64,000 nucleotides of DNA, from positions 44,190,270 through 44,254,269 of the forward strand of contig NC_083560.1 in the NCBI RefSeq assembly GCF_019925205.1, given 5' to 3'. The notes under the pieces were generated by a model. It ran no database searches, was not told the origin of the DNA, and was given only the letters and a program-made list of their open reading frames with translations. Positions 1-11,429 of this stretch are shown here, piece after piece (positions within the stretch are counted from its first letter, which is position 1; the number at the start of each line of letters is the position of its first letter). Both the position numbers and the translations under genes were made by a program. The stretch is from Metopolophium dirhodum (Eukaryota > Arthropoda > Insecta > Hemiptera > Aphididae).

Positions 1-127
1 AAATCACTCCTATTGAAATATAGCTCTTATTTTTATCAAAAATTAAAAAATCATATTAAGTATTTAACTATTTAAGTATAATAAAACTATTTATAATTAT
101 AACTTAAAGTCTGCTTTAAATCCGTTT

Positions 128-401
128 TTAAAAATGTAGAAACCAGCATACAAAACCGAAATCAAAACCAAAATTTCCTAATATCGATATTGAAAAATTG
201 AAACCGAAACCGAAATTTCCTAATACCGGTATTGGAAAGTTGAAACCGAAACCGAAATTTCGTAATACCGGTATTGAAAAATTGAAACCGAAATTTCGTA
301 ATACCGGTATTGAAAAATTGAAACCGAAATCGAAAAAATTAGAAACCGGTATCCAAAATCGAAACCGAAATCGAAATTTTTTCAATCGGTTTCAAGCCCT
401 G
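128..401. mobile_element. hAT-type transposon end with subterminal minisatellite
   Basis: From about 165 to 385 a 35-42 bp unit (AAACCGAAACCGAAATTTC then TAATACCGGTATTG) repeats about four to five times. The block ends at 401 in CAATCGGTTTCAAGCCCTG, whose reverse complement CAGGGCTTGAAACCG is a typical hAT terminus. Subterminal arrays are a normal feature of hAT ends, where transposase binds. The next 8 bases (402-409, TTTTTTAG) would be the target duplication, but the partner end is not visible to the left and probably lies outside the window. Open frames on both strands through this block are by-products of the repeat. Confidence 0.6.
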
Positions 402-469
402 TTTTTTAGTGTGTGTGTATTGTCAATTTGAGATCGTTATCGAATATCCACGTTAATCGTTAAACTTAA

Positions 470-990
470 GAGTGTAGGTGCGGGTTTTTTCAATTTTCCT
501 TCAATTCTATAAAATGTTTAAATTTATTATATGCTTTATATTTTAGTCGCCACCTTAATTGTTATAATACTGTTCCACTAATCTACTACCCAATATATAT
601 ATTTAAGCGGTGTGGGTCTGTGTGTGTGTGTGGGGGGGGGGGGGGGGGGGGGTTGATACAGTGTATTTTATCAACAAAAATTACTTCACAGGAAAAATTC
701 GAATTTTGAACATTTGTTTTTTTATTTGAAAGATGAGAACTTTTTTTTTAGGTCAGATCAAAGCCCCAATTTTAATTTTACCGTGGTAAGAGAGTGGTAG
801 ATTAATACGTTTGAAAAATAACAAATATTATGCATTATTCAAATGCATATTTTAGCTTAATTAATTATAATTTTGATAATCGATCTTTGATCCGACCTGC
901 AAAATGTTCTTTTATTTTAAAACAAAAAAAAAACAATTAACGAAATCCAACCATTCAACAGGGCGTGAAAGTTTTCCGGTAGGTAAGACA
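470..990 (+). repeat. Dispersed repeat family 2 (G-run family), copy 1
   Basis: It starts around CGGGTTTTTTCAATTTTCC, passes through ACCTTAATTGTTATAATAC and CTAATCTACTACCC, carries a 21-base G run (632-652) and ends near CAGGGCGTGAAAG. Recognisable relatives are at 6575-6730, 35185-35290 (partial, minus), 55990-56455 and 62640-63410 (minus). The middle part (ATTACTT, then TTATTTGAAAGATGAGAACTT) aligns with 63 kb read in reverse. No coding capacity is seen; probably a non-autonomous element. The TIRs are not resolved. Confidence 0.6.
632..652 (+). repeat. Poly-G run (G21) after (TG)n
   Basis: Twenty-one consecutive G directly follow a short TG microsatellite inside dispersed family 2. Runs of this kind recur in this AT-rich window, mostly in repeats. 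Confidence 0.95.
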
Positions 991-1780
991 TAATATGTAT
1001 TAATTGTACTAAAATCGCACCGGCTCCAACGCTTTTAAGTCACTATCTAAATGGCTAATAATTTCGTATATTTTATAAAAACCGTCGTAGACGGAAAATA
1101 GAATGTTTTAGTTGTACACATAATATTTATAGTATTTCGAATCGCAATCAATAATTAATTACAAGATATTAAAATAAATACCATTGGTGCAATATTATTG
1201 ATATAATATTTGTACACAGGCGTTTTTTTTTTTATTATTATTCACCTTGAGTTTTAATTAAAAAACTTCAACCGGAGACTCGATTATATTATATTCGACG
1301 TACATACTTATTATAACTAACGTATAGAAATTCGAGTCGTGAGGCGTTGTTTTTTTTTTGTAATATTGTTCGTTAAGTTTTTTGTAAAGTTTTTAACCAA
1401 TCACTTGTCGTCGGATCAGCTTTGGAAAACTGAAAATTACCATAATACTATAGGTAGTTACTTATACGTAGGCGGTGTCATATAATAATAATCGATACCT
1501 ACCTAAACTTTTATTAAAATCGTAAACAAAAATCAAACTATGGGTACTGGAATTATTATATTGTAGTCTGGCGTTGTCAATTAAATTATTATTCTGATAA
1601 TCATATTGTATTCATCTCTCGCGTGGTTCCCGTGGACCAGAGTCTATACTATTATAATAAATTATATATTTATACCTATACGCTTCCAAAGGATTGCGCC
1701 GATTTTGAATGACTGTACAACTCTTTATTGAAAAATGGTGCAGAAAAGGTAGATAATATAATATTTTTATTAATCCTCAT
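991..1780. other. AT-rich stretch, nothing recognised
   Basis: Mostly A/T with scattered TATAATA and GTAGGTA motifs. No open frame of interest, RNA gene or inverted repeat was seen. Confidence 0.6.
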
Positions 1781-1786
1781 ACATTC

Positions 1787-2100
1787 CTATAAACGCTCAT
1801 TGTGACCACCACCACCTGTAAGACGAGCGATATCGTGGCGGTATTTGAACTCCTCCGCTGGCTTCACATTGCCACGGTGGAGTTCATAGCTTCCTAAATC
1901 ACCACCATCCACAACACTGGATATGTCTTGCAGGTAGGTGGAGCAGCATCTCGATTCCTGGCACCCGAAATCGCCAGACCAGATGCCTCATCACGCCATG
2001 TGCGACTTCCTAGTCATCGGTTGTGTGAAAGATAAAGTCTATCCGTCCCAAAGATGACAGCTACGTTGGTGAATCGAGGTGCGTCATTTCCGAAACTCCT
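1787..2100 (+). pseudogene. Decayed mariner/Tc1-type DDE transposase fragment
   Basis: Plus-strand translation from about 1958 to 2059 reads a SPD motif, then CDFLVIGCVKDKVY. This resembles the third-aspartate region of DDE (IS630/Tc1/mariner-like) transposases, which commonly read SPDLTPCDFFLWG followed by VKDKVY. After a stop and frame change the next residues (PKMTATLVN) still look like the family's following P-x-P-x-T-L stretch. Extra residues between SPD and CDF, stops and frame changes show it is dead. The block is more GC-rich than its surroundings. On the minus strand 1787-1987 is a separate 66-codon frame without a methionine, which I take as a shadow. The match is from memory of the motif, so confidence is moderate. 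Confidence 0.45.
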
Positions 2101-2539
2101 TTTTTTAATAATATCTGAATTGCGATGGCAAAACAATTAACTGTAGGGCTGCGAGGTTAAGCACATTTTTGATTTTTGATTTTTCTCAGTTGTACGAATT
2201 AATGGTCCAACTATGAAAAAGTACAGCACAAATGTGCACACTGAAAAAATTTCACATTATATTCCGAAATAAAACCTCAAGAATAATTTTAAAAATGCTC
2301 CATGTTGTTTGTAAGAGAACGTAACAAACAATCAAAAACTTATATAAATAGAAAGAAGAAAATGAAGACGACGTGTTACGATTTACGAACACGATAAATT
2401 GTGATTAGGAGCAGCTTAATAAAGGACGTCGTACCGCATAATATGTGGTCTCTGTCTTACTAAAAGTTCCAATTTTGTGTTGTTATAGCTTGAATATTAG
2501 GGCGAATTCATCTATTAAGTCTTGGATATATATAAAAAA

Positions 2540-2849
2540 AAATTTTAGGAGTTTCTATCTCAAAACAGTTTGTACATTTTCGTGGTCTTTATGATTTTTT
2601 TCAAAACTCGAACTTTGGACGCTCATAAAAAACTTCTGTGGATTTACACTCAACTTTTTTTAAATTTTTTAAATTTTACAATTTATGAAGAGCCTTGTAT
2701 TCATTTTCAAGTTTTTTGACCGATGAATCATGATCCAAATTTTACTGATAAGTACCTAATAATCAGCTGGCTCTGGTACGGCACGTCGGTGCTCAAAATA
2801 ACAAATTTATACAAAAAGTCAAAAACATTTTGATATTTTAGATTCTGAG
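2540..2849 (+). repeat. Dispersed family 1 (TTCTGAGCGG family), left part of a split copy
   Basis: The motifs CTCGAACTTTGGACGCTCATA and TTTTAGATTCTGAG belong to a family seen again at 9545-10240, 16440-17010, 18160-18560, 19300-19690, 49195-49280 and 50825-50890. Here it is interrupted at TTCTGAG by the hAT MITE at 2850-3545 and resumes at 3546 with TTTCTGAGCGGATCG. 2101-2539 holds nothing I recognise. Confidence 0.6.
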
Positions 2850-3545
2850 CAGGGCTCGCATTTGAAAAAAAAAAATTCGTTTTATGTAATTTACAATTAA
2901 AACGTTACACAATTTTTCTGTTAATGGTTATTTAGAAGTAAAACGTTGTACAAGTGTTACGTTTATGGTTATTTAAAATCTAATCGGTATAGAAATTTAG
3001 TGTTTTTCGTTATTTAGAATTGATACGCAGTTATTTTACTCAACATAGAATACCTAAGTATTAAATTTAAAAATAATAACTAATGCGGGAATGCGAATGG
3101 CCCAGTTACTGAATATTTTTTAAGTTCTTAGGTTTTTTGCTAGGTATTTTTTATACAAAAAAAAATCGCATGGAATAAATACCAATATTAATTATAACTT
3201 ATAAAATATGTCGTTTTGCGTTATTCTTCGTTTGATGATATATTATTATAAATTACGTTTTGCGTTATATTTTGTTTGATGATATATTATATGTATTTTG
3301 TTAATCGTTATGTTTCGTTTTGTGGTATTTAATTATTTTTGTTTATCATATTCCGAAAATATTCGCACAAATTCACACAAATTCCACACTAATTAATGGC
3401 GAAAAAAACGATGTTCAACTTTTGGTGAGGGGGGGGGGGGCTGCAGGTGAAATGTACGTGTTATAATTACGTTTACAAATTTAAACAGTTTTTTGTCAAA
3501 TATAACGTTACAATCAAAACGTTATTTTAATGTTTGCAAGCCCTT
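2850..3545. mobile_element. hAT MITE (CAGGGCTCGCA terminus)
   Basis: The left end is CAGGGCTCGCATTTG; the right end TTTGCAAGCCCTT reads AAGGGCTTGCAAA in reverse complement. The flanking 8-mers ATTCTGAG (2842-2849) and TTTCTGAG (3546-3553) match at 7 of 8, a hAT-sized duplication. Subterminal CGTTA/AACGTTA motifs recur near both ends, as expected for transposase binding sites. Length is 696 bp with no transposase. It contains a 12-base G run at 3429-3440. It inserted into a family 1 repeat, which continues on the right. Confidence 0.75.
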
Positions 3546-3850
3546 TTTCTGAGCGGATCGAAGGAATATATTTATTTTACAATGGTGTGTGTTTTTTATT
3601 TTATTTTTCCTATCTATCGTCAATTTTTCGTGAGGTAAAAATGCTCCGATTTTCTACTTCAGCATCTTTTCTGATAGGAAAGAATTCATATTATAGTATT
3701 ATACTAATAAGTAGAACTTTGGTTAGCAATCAATCAACTTGTACTGACCATCTACCTTCTAGGTTTTGGTTTTTTTTTGTACTTATTCTTTTCACTTTAT
3801 TCTCATTATTAATGCCAATAATAGCAATTAAGAACTTACTATGAGTATAA
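3546..3850 (+). repeat. Dispersed family 1, right part of split copy
   Basis: It continues TTCTGAGCGG... GGTGTGTGTTTTTTATTT ... ATGCTCCGATTTTCTACTTC ... TCTTTTCTGATAGGAAAG, the same order of motifs as at 9600-9710 and 18200-18300. The 104-residue open frame here lies inside the repeat and is not a gene. Confidence 0.6.
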
Positions 3851-4720
3851 TATTAAATAAGTTGTTCACTTTTATTGTTATATATATTATATATTGTACC
3901 TATTTATTAATATTTTACCTGTATACATTAATTATTATTATATTGTTAAAATCTGTGGGACCATGGCAGACGTTTATTGTGTTGTGGTGCAATTACTAGT
4001 AATTTATAAATATATTTTTTTTACAAAATTAATTTATTTTTCGTCGATAAAGTCTTTTCTCTCTCTTATAAAATGTACAGAAATGGGTCAATCTGAGTAT
4101 AATATATAAAGTACTCGTTCAATTATTTTATACCGCGAAACAATTAATGAATAGCACTCTGTTATTCGAGTAGATTCGAAGGAGTTAGGTAATGACATTT
4201 TATAATACTATCCATAAAACAAACATTTGTCAAACGTACGTACTATGTCAGTATGTCAAACATAGTTTAATGGTATCTCTATTTATCGTGTACAGAAATT
4301 GTATTTCCTGTATGTATATGATATAATATCCAATGACCGCAGCTGCTAAAAACTTCGTCGGAATCCGAAGAAAATATATTTAAAATCTCTACCAGAGGTC
4401 ATCCTAAACTTAACTGTTCCAACAATTGTAAGTATCACATTTTATTACATGCAGCATAATACAAAATTGCATAATAATATTTTTCTTTATTATTATTCCA
4501 TCGGAAAATTGTATTTATACTATTTTTACTAATACATACTTTATTAATATGTATATATAAAGTGTAAAAGTGTGTTTAAGATTAGGCACGCGATCAGACG
4601 GTATTGGTATAATTAGTTTAAAATACGATCGACCAATAATCCACTAAAGATCGAAAAGTCATTGTTGAGTTTGGTAAAAGGTAATTAGATTGATATAACA
4701 TTAATTATGGTTAGGTTACT
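3851..4720. other. AT-rich stretch, nothing recognised
   Basis: Very AT-rich with short chance frames only. No inverted or tandem repeat structure was noticed. Confidence 0.6.
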
Positions 4721-4724
4721 AACC

Positions 4725-5575
4725 TATTACAAAGGAGAAAATATAGTTAGAAGAAAAATGTATAAAACGTCCGTATATAGTATTTCATTTCGCTGCGTAT
4801 AAATATTTTAATAATTTAAATAATATTATTACACACAACAATTATTTATTTTCTAAAATTTCATTTAAATACATTTCACGAATAGTGAAATCTTCAATTT
4901 TGAAAAATTTCAAGTGACATATTTTAAATGTAGAACCCTAGTCTTACGCACACATTATACCAAGGAAACAATATAGTTGTTATAAGAAAAACATGAAAAC
5001 CGTCTATATTACTTCCCGTCGCTTCGCATAGATATTTCAATAATTCATGTATAATATTATTATATATTGCAAGCTGAGTTATCACACGCACACAAAAATG
5101 TATTTTCCTGAAATATTTCATTAACGTGAACAATTAAAACTAAAAAACTTTTGTTTTATATCCAAAAAAGAATAACTAATTAATAATATCATACAATATT
5201 GTTAAGTGATAAATTAACCGATCATACTATAATGCCTTGAAATTCTTAAGCCTCGGTTGATCTATAAGTCGTCATTCACTATCGATATTGTCTGTTTGTG
5301 ATCAATAATAACTTGCAGTAATCATCGACCTATAACCTAATTTCAAATAAAAATTAAATATTTTTCATAATTTCGTGTTGAAATATATTTCGCGATGAGT
5401 GAAATCTTCCATTTCAATAAATGTATACCAAGGAAAAAATACAGTGGTTATAAGCAAAATATACAAACCGTCTATGCGATTTCCCGTCGCTTCGTATAAA
5501 TATCGCGATTATTTAAACAACACTCATTATACTGCGAGCTGTGATATTATTACACGCACATAGCAAATTTAATGT
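4725..5575. repeat. Three diverged direct repeats (CCAAGGAAA ... CCCGTCGCTTCG unit)
   Basis: Blocks at about 4725-4880, 4955-5145 and 5425-5575 share the order: AAGGAAA(C/A)AATA, TTATAAG, AACCGTCTAT, TTCCCGTCGCTTCG, ATA(G/A)ATAT, AATAATT, ACACGCACA. Between blocks are related pieces (ATTTCATTTAAATACATTTC; GTGAAATCTTC). A further relative seems to lie at about 60900-60960 and 61490-61620 (TAAATTAACCGA; ATTTTTCATAATTTCGTTG). No coding signal; an old locally duplicated repeat. Confidence 0.5.
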
Positions 5576-6574
5576 AAATCTGTGTACAGTATTATACCGT
5601 ACGCATCACAATGTTTGCACAGACGTTTTTCAAAACGTTTATCATACGTACAATATAATAATATGATGTGCAATCCAACGCCTGAATGTTTGTTTTGTCT
5701 ATTATTGGTGGTCGGGACGGTTTTCATATTGAATATTATCATAATATTATCATGCAGTGTTCTAGAAAACCCGAGACATCTCCTGTCCCGAGCTGCAATG
5801 TCTACACGCGGTCGTCACTATATACAGAGTGATTGTTTAGTGGCGGTAAACGAGTCGGGAAAGCTCGCACCCTTTGAGCGTGCTGATAGTTCTCGGTCTT
5901 ATACGACACCGCAACAAGCTATGATTCCGTATAATATTTAAACAGTTCAAAACTAATTGCGTGATTACATAAAACGTCATGCCATTGCCGTTTTTAGTTT
6001 TATTTTTTTTTTTCAGTAAGTCCACTTTTACGTTTCATTTGGTTTATGTTTTTGGAAAAATGGATACGTGTTTAAAATATTTATTAAAAAAAAATCGAAA
6101 ATTTTCATTTCCTAACTCAAACCTAGCTTCGATATCTAATATCTTAACAACATCAATTTTGAACGATTTCATTAAGCCTTTTGTGCCAAAACGTGCTATT
6201 GCCTGCAGCCAAGAGCACGTTTTGACATGGAAAATTCGTAGCAAAAATGGCTTAACTGCTTCAGTGATATTTTTTCCAAAACCGTGTTACAACAAATTTT
6301 CCAAAACAATAGGATAAATAATTTTAAGCTTTAAGAATAGGATACCATAATATACAGTGTCAAAGTGCTTCACCGTACGTTTAAATAATTTATTGTTCGA
6401 TATCCCGATATCGGCGAAACATTTTTGGCACGAATTTAAGTGATATAATTATCGCAACAGTTGATGACAAGGTGACATTTTCAGTAGAACAATCTTTGTC
6501 TTTCCTAAGACAAAATGTGCTCTGGTTTGATAAAATACTTAATTTTAAATAATTAACTACGCGATTAATAGTTT
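5576..6574. other. No recognised feature; two overlapping-strand ORFs judged non-coding
   Basis: A 119-codon plus frame (5582-5941) has one hydrophobic stretch near residues 36-58 and a somewhat GC-richer second half. A second frame at 5979-6317 has an equally open antisense partner. Neither shows a recognisable domain. Confidence 0.4.
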
Positions 6575-6730
6575 GTGGTGCTGGTCCTTCATATTGTACG
6601 CGATTCTATGGAATTATATTTTATATTTTAGTTACCACCTTAATTGTAATACTTTTGCCGCTAATCTACTGCTCGATACCTATATAGGGGGGGGAGGGGG
6701 TTAATAAGGGGTGTCACGAATTACCGCGAT
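6575..6730 (+). repeat. Dispersed family 2, partial copy
   Basis: GATTCTATGGAATTATATTTTATATTTTAG, then TACCACCTTAATTGTAATAC, CTAATCTACTGC and a short G-rich tract at 6688-6700 (interrupted by one A) follow the same order as copy 1 at 500-652. Confidence 0.6.
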
Positions 6731-8404
6731 GTGTGTCGCCGAAAAAATTGTTCATTTACATTGTACGTGTTCGAAGTATAAATAAACTACGTTATTGTAG
6801 CGTTATGACGTGACGGCAAAAAACACAGATAAGAAAAACAATGAATCGTGAAGATAGTCTCAATATCAATTTACATATTATATTATAGTTAGGTAGGTTT
6901 AGAATTGTTTCTTTTGCAAAAACCCAATCATTATGATGAGACGTTTATCACCGTTTTTATGGATCTGGCAAATTAGGGCATCGACGTAAAAAAAGGCGGA
7001 GAAGTACTGATATTGAGTGATTATAGGTAATACCTATATCACCTATATAATATTTTATTACCTACCAAAAAACAAGCATTTTTTTTTTGGTTTTGCTCTT
7101 AGTCTACACAAATTCAATCAGAGGTTTAGTATGATTTTATGATTTAATTCATTTATATTTCGAAAATCTTATCGAATAGCTGATATAGAAAATGATAATT
7201 TAAGTACCAGTTCTGCAAGTTCCCACGGTCAATACTCTTTGAATTTCGTTGAAAAATAAACCTAAAATCATTTTATTTTCTGTTTTTCCCGGTTATCCTG
7301 AAAAGTACTACATTTTTTTTTTACTTTTGAAACCTCCTGACGACAAATTAATTTAAAAACGTCACTGCAGCGTTGTCTTGTTTACAAATTATTTATTCGG
7401 ATTTATACTGTTTATTACTTTGTTTCTGAGATACAAAAAAATAAAACCAGAAGAAATTGTAATAGACCTCTAACCTATGTAAATATATTTATTGTTATTA
7501 TTAATTTATAATATTTTAATTATTACGATTTACGAGCCATATTGTCACTTAGAAGGGGACTTAAATTCGTTATTGATATCCAATGTTAAGTAAATTCCAT
7601 GTTTCCATTATGGAACCTTACCTATGATAGGTACTGATGAATTTAGCTTTCAAACTTTTATCGCAAGACTTTCTTATTAGGCAGAAATAAATTCGTACTA
7701 TACACTGTATATTACACTTTGCACGTGTGATTCGTAATCATCGCCATTGGTATAAGTACACACATTAACGAAATTCATCAAAACTAGTTATTTTTTCGTA
7801 AATATGTTAATTTATTATTTTGTTGAGGTCCGTTCAACGATTAAAATATGCTGTAGGAAATAACAGTTATAATATGTGTAGGTAGGTAAGTATACTTGTT
7901 ATACTGTTATACTAATATTATTCGTAATTACAATGTTATAATAATATTATTAATCAAAAAATTGTTATCTGCGTAATAGGTACATGGGTGGGTATGCGTT
8001 ACAAGAACTAAAACTAGTTACGAATTTAAATGTTTTAATTTATTCATCGCGGAAATGTGACTCCACCAATTTATGATCAGGTTGAAAAGCGAACGCGTAA
8101 ATTTATGATTTGGTGGTAAATTGAAAGATACATGCTTTTGGCGGAAACTGGCTGTAACCATTGTTTCGAACGTTTATTGTGCGGTGCGATTTGTTATCGC
8201 TATCTCCTCCTAAACTACTGGACTACGCACTGGACCAATGTTCATGAAATTCGAAATATATATTCGTCAATATCTGAATGGTTTATGGATTAAGTTTGGC
8301 GTTTCTAGATGCTGTCATTAAGTAATTATGATGACTTAATAATTAATCATCAATACAATAAAAACAAGATATACTGACTTGCATCCAAAAGACCTGATAG
8401 AGAC
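6731..8404. other. Nothing recognised
   Basis: AT-rich spacer. A weak direct repeat (AAAACTAGTTA ... TTAATTTATT) occurs at about 7782 and 8010. There is no coding or terminal-repeat signal I can defend. Confidence 0.5.
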
Positions 8405-8407
8405 TTA

Positions 8408-8483
8408 GAGCCGTTCATAAAACCGGCAGAATTCTACCGGTCAAGTGTCGGTTAACGCTAACCGAACATTGTAGGAACGGCTC
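8408..8483. mobile_element. 76-bp micro-MITE with TTA duplication (PIF/Harbinger-like)
   Basis: GAGCCGTTC at the left and GAACGGCTC at the right are a perfect 9-bp inverted pair, flanked by TTA on both sides (8405-8407 and 8484-8486). A 3-bp TTA/TAA duplication is the signature of PIF/Harbinger elements. Inside are two more hairpins: ACCGG ... CCGGT around CAGAATTCTA, and CGGTTA/TAACCG around ACGC. The whole thing could fold as a three-way junction. The superfamily assignment rests only on the TSD. Confidence 0.55.
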
Positions 8484-8983
8484 TTAGGGACTTACATTTT
8501 TATGGTACCTAACTTCAGACCACGATATAGTGGTGCACTAATAAATTATTTCTAATAATTTGCATTTTAAAGATGTGCGCTTACATAGGGATTTTTTTCG
8601 GCAAACCGAAATTTAATATTTTGTTGTACCAATATTTATATAGTTATCATTTTTTTACAACAAATAAAAAAGTTATTTTGGTTGGATAATTATTAGTTAA
8701 AGTGATCTACCAGCAATTTAATATGTTTAAAATCTTAGGAAAAAATACATTTTATACTATACTTTAAAATTTTTTTTAAAATTATATAATATAATGTTAT
8801 GTAACTATTATAATAATATGCCTAGAATAAGAGGTCGACGAGCTGGTAATATAGGTCACCATGTCCTATGGCGAAAGACGATAACGCTTGCAACAGGAAC
8901 GTAATAAGTTAAAGACGCACTGAATATTTAATTAATGACAAAAAAAATAGTATTTATATTATAACAATTTTATTGACTACCTA

Positions 8984-9320
8984 CAGTGTTCGGATTAGAT
9001 AAGTATTTTTTAAATGGTTTTAAATTTAGGTATATTATAGTTGGGCACTAAGAACATAATAATAATCATGGTATAAATAAAAATAATTACATTATTTATA
9101 AACTATAAACTTTGTTTGAGAATCTGTATAAATATTTAAAAATGCGTTTGTACAATTTCACAGTTTTTATCAATAAAAAATGTATCTAGATGAATTTATT
9201 TAGATTAGTAAAAAAATTATCCAAGATGAACTTTTAGTTACCTTATAACTATTTATCTAGATAAGATAAAAGATGAACAAATAATTATCTAGATATTCAT
9301 CTAGATAAGTCCGAACACTG
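8984..9320. mobile_element. hAT MITE, TTATCTAGATAA family
   Basis: The termini are CAGTGTTCGGA and TCCGAACACTG, and the 8-bp target duplication ACTACCTA is perfect (8976-8983 and 9321-9328). Length 337 bp, non-coding. Near the right end it carries several copies of TATCTAGAT, an internal motif shared with the longer elements at 11714-12485 and 12743-12984. 8487-8975 on its left holds nothing recognised. Confidence 0.85.
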
Positions 9321-9544
9321 ACTACCTATCGCTCTTCCTCACTTTTGTCGAGGAAACACCTAGTTATTATTTTAATGCTGCGCGAGGTGTAACGTCGTTA
9401 TAGACTTTATATCGATCCTAAATTCCTAGAGATGTGAATTTGCATTATACACAATAAAACTGTATTATAAGAGGTATCAAAGGCATGGTATAGAATTAAT
9501 TTTTACGTTTTGTATGTAAAAGAGTATTTATATCAGATGACATT

Positions 9545-10240
9545 TTAGATTCGGAATGGAACGATGAATGTATTGGTTTTAGTATTTTACGATGATATGT
9601 GTGTGTTTTTATTTTTATAATTTTTTTTTTGTGTCTGTCATCGCCCTTTTGGACAGTAAATATGGTTAGATTTTCTTCTACAGTATCTTTTCTGATAGGA
9701 AAGTGAATCTAGTTGGTACTTTGGTGTTCAAAAGTAAAAAATTTGCAGTGAAAAACAAAAAAAAAATTAAGGAAAAATGGGAATTTTTAGGCAAAATCTG
9801 TTTTCGAGAAAATCGATTTTGGTTTTTGGTGTGACTCTAAAACAAAAGAACGTAATATATACGTAACGATACATGAATAACATTACATTTTCTAAATATT
9901 TTAACTTATTTTGAGCTGTTGACGGACATTTTCAGTTTCCATTTTTTTTAGTTTTTTTTTTCTATGGATGTCAATAAAACTTTATTTGTTGGGTTAAAAA
10001 GCTTGAAAATTTAATACAAGGCTCCACGTAAATAGGTAAATATAAAAATTACTTTATTCACAGTAATATCATCAAATATACTTGGTAATATCATAGGCCG
10101 ACTGACCGTTTTCGTTCAGAATGGTTTTTCTTATCCAATGGTATTATATCATTGAATTCAAATTTAACACCATCCATTACAGTGACCCACTTGTAACCTA
10201 CTGTACAGCAGAGTGACATCCACTTACCCACTTTTTTAGA
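9545..10240 (+). repeat. Dispersed family 1, near full-length copy
   Basis: It runs from TTTTAGATTCGGAATGG through TCTTTTCTGATAGGAAAGTG, AATTTTTAGGCAAAATCTG and AAAAAGCTTGAAAATTTAA to CGTTTTCGTTCAGAATGG, TGGTATTATATCATTGAATT and CAGTGACCCACTTGTAACC. GATTCGGAA/GATTCTGAG at one end and TTCAGAAT near the other form inverted termini. No reading frame survives. Other copies in the window are fragments of this layout. Confidence 0.6.
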
Positions 10241-10450
10241 TATTAATTTTATATTTAATAATAATATAATTTACCACGAATAATAATTGTAACTACTTTA
10301 TTTAAATTCAAAACTATTTCTAGTTCCCAGGTACATCAGGATCGGTAGCATGACTTTAAATATTCATTTTCTCTAAAATAATAATTATTGTATCAGTTAA
10401 AAAAATTATATTTGTCATTATATATACAAAAGTTTTATAAAAATCTCCGA
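10241..10450. other. Short spacer, nothing recognised
   Basis: AT-rich sequence between family 1 and the minisatellite. Confidence 0.5.
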
Positions 10451-10454
10451 CATG

Positions 10455-10605
10455 ATATGCGATATAATACCGGTACGATAATGATATAATAGCGGTATAG
10501 TACTGGTATAATAGCGGTATAGTACTGGTATAATAGCGGTATAGTACCGGTATAATACCGGTTTAATACTGGTTTAATACCGGTATAATACTGATATAAT
10601 ACAAA
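10455..10605. repeat. GGTATAATAC minisatellite
   Basis: About fourteen tandem ~10-11 bp units of the form (G/T)GTATA(A/G)TA(C/G)(C/T), partly as a 21-bp dimer TAATAGCGGTATAGTACTGG. Units are ACCGGTAT-like and close to palindromic. A short related tract lies at 31643-31680. Confidence 0.85.
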
Positions 10606-10807
10606 CAATCAAAATCAAATACCTCATTTTAATAATCTATTATAATTCATCGTGCGCGTGGGAAACTGAACTGCACAGGAACATTTGAAAAGAAAAAGGA
10701 TATAATATAATAGTCTTCAGCTATACATATGATTTAATATACGTGTTATATATAGTACCTACCATGTGTGTAGTGTTGACGTCGTCGGCGTTGAATATTT
10801 TAAACTT

Positions 10808-10980
10808 TAACACGACGTTTTGCATAATATTATGTCGCACGACAGCCGGCACGTCACACTGTACATGGGTACAGCTATAATACATGTATGGCTATAATTG
10901 TATAAAATATAACACATAATATACGACATTAATATTATTGTACGGCGTAGGCATAATAATAATAATAATATGACCTCGGG
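10808..10980 (+). repeat. Local tandem array, unit 0 (partial)
   Basis: ACACGACGTTTTGCATA ... ATGTCGCACGAC ... TGGCTATAAT ... AACACATAATATACGAC ... (ATA)n ... ATGACC. It matches the spacer at 12985-13095 and, in its last third, the ends of units A and B. It is interrupted at about 10981 by an inverted-repeat element. Confidence 0.5.
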
Positions 10981-11424
10981 TGACCGGTCAAAATACCTTT
11001 GAAATAATATCTTTGGTCAAAATGTCTTCCAACACAATATCTTTTATACACTGATTTTTTTATCAGCTCATTAGTTATTACGTGTCATATCGCCGATCGA
11101 CATTTTATGTTTTATTGCACGTACAATTTGAACATGGACGATATTCTACTAATTTCTAGGTATTTGCTAAGTGTACACACTATGCCATTATAATTTAAAA
11201 ATGGTAAAGGCCCTATCCGTTGATTTTGGGTGGGATTTTCGTAACTAAACTGTAGCCGTGCGTTTGCGCAGCTTTATATAATAAAGCTTTATCATTTAGC
11301 CACAAGAGTTCTAAAAAAATAAGCCAAAAGATGTTTTGGTCAAAGACATTTTCGTCATAAGATATTATTTTCACAAAAAGACATGTTGACCAAAGAATTT
11401 ATTTCGAAGATATTATGACATAGT
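10981..11424. mobile_element. Inverted-repeat element inside the tandem array
   Basis: The left segment ATACCTTTGAAATAATATC, TTTGGTCAAAATGTCTT matches the reverse complement of the right segment (ATATCTTCGAAATAAATTC, TTTGGTCAACATGTCTT). The inverted arms run for about 60-100 bp with decay. The array sequence CCGCGGTATAC is split at this point. Exact ends and TSD are not resolved; the superfamily is unknown. Confidence 0.5.
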
Positions 11425-11429
11425 ACCGG

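Noticed and set aside
198..431. Open frames on both strands with repeating KPKPKF-type and FGFNFSIPVL-type residues
   Set aside because: They are translations of the subterminal minisatellite of a hAT end, open on both strands because the unit length is a multiple of 3 or nearly so.
5582..5941. 119-codon plus-strand frame with one hydrophobic segment
   Set aside because: No recognisable domain, poor start context evidence, adjacent to repeats, and no second supporting signal. Possible but not defensible as a gene.
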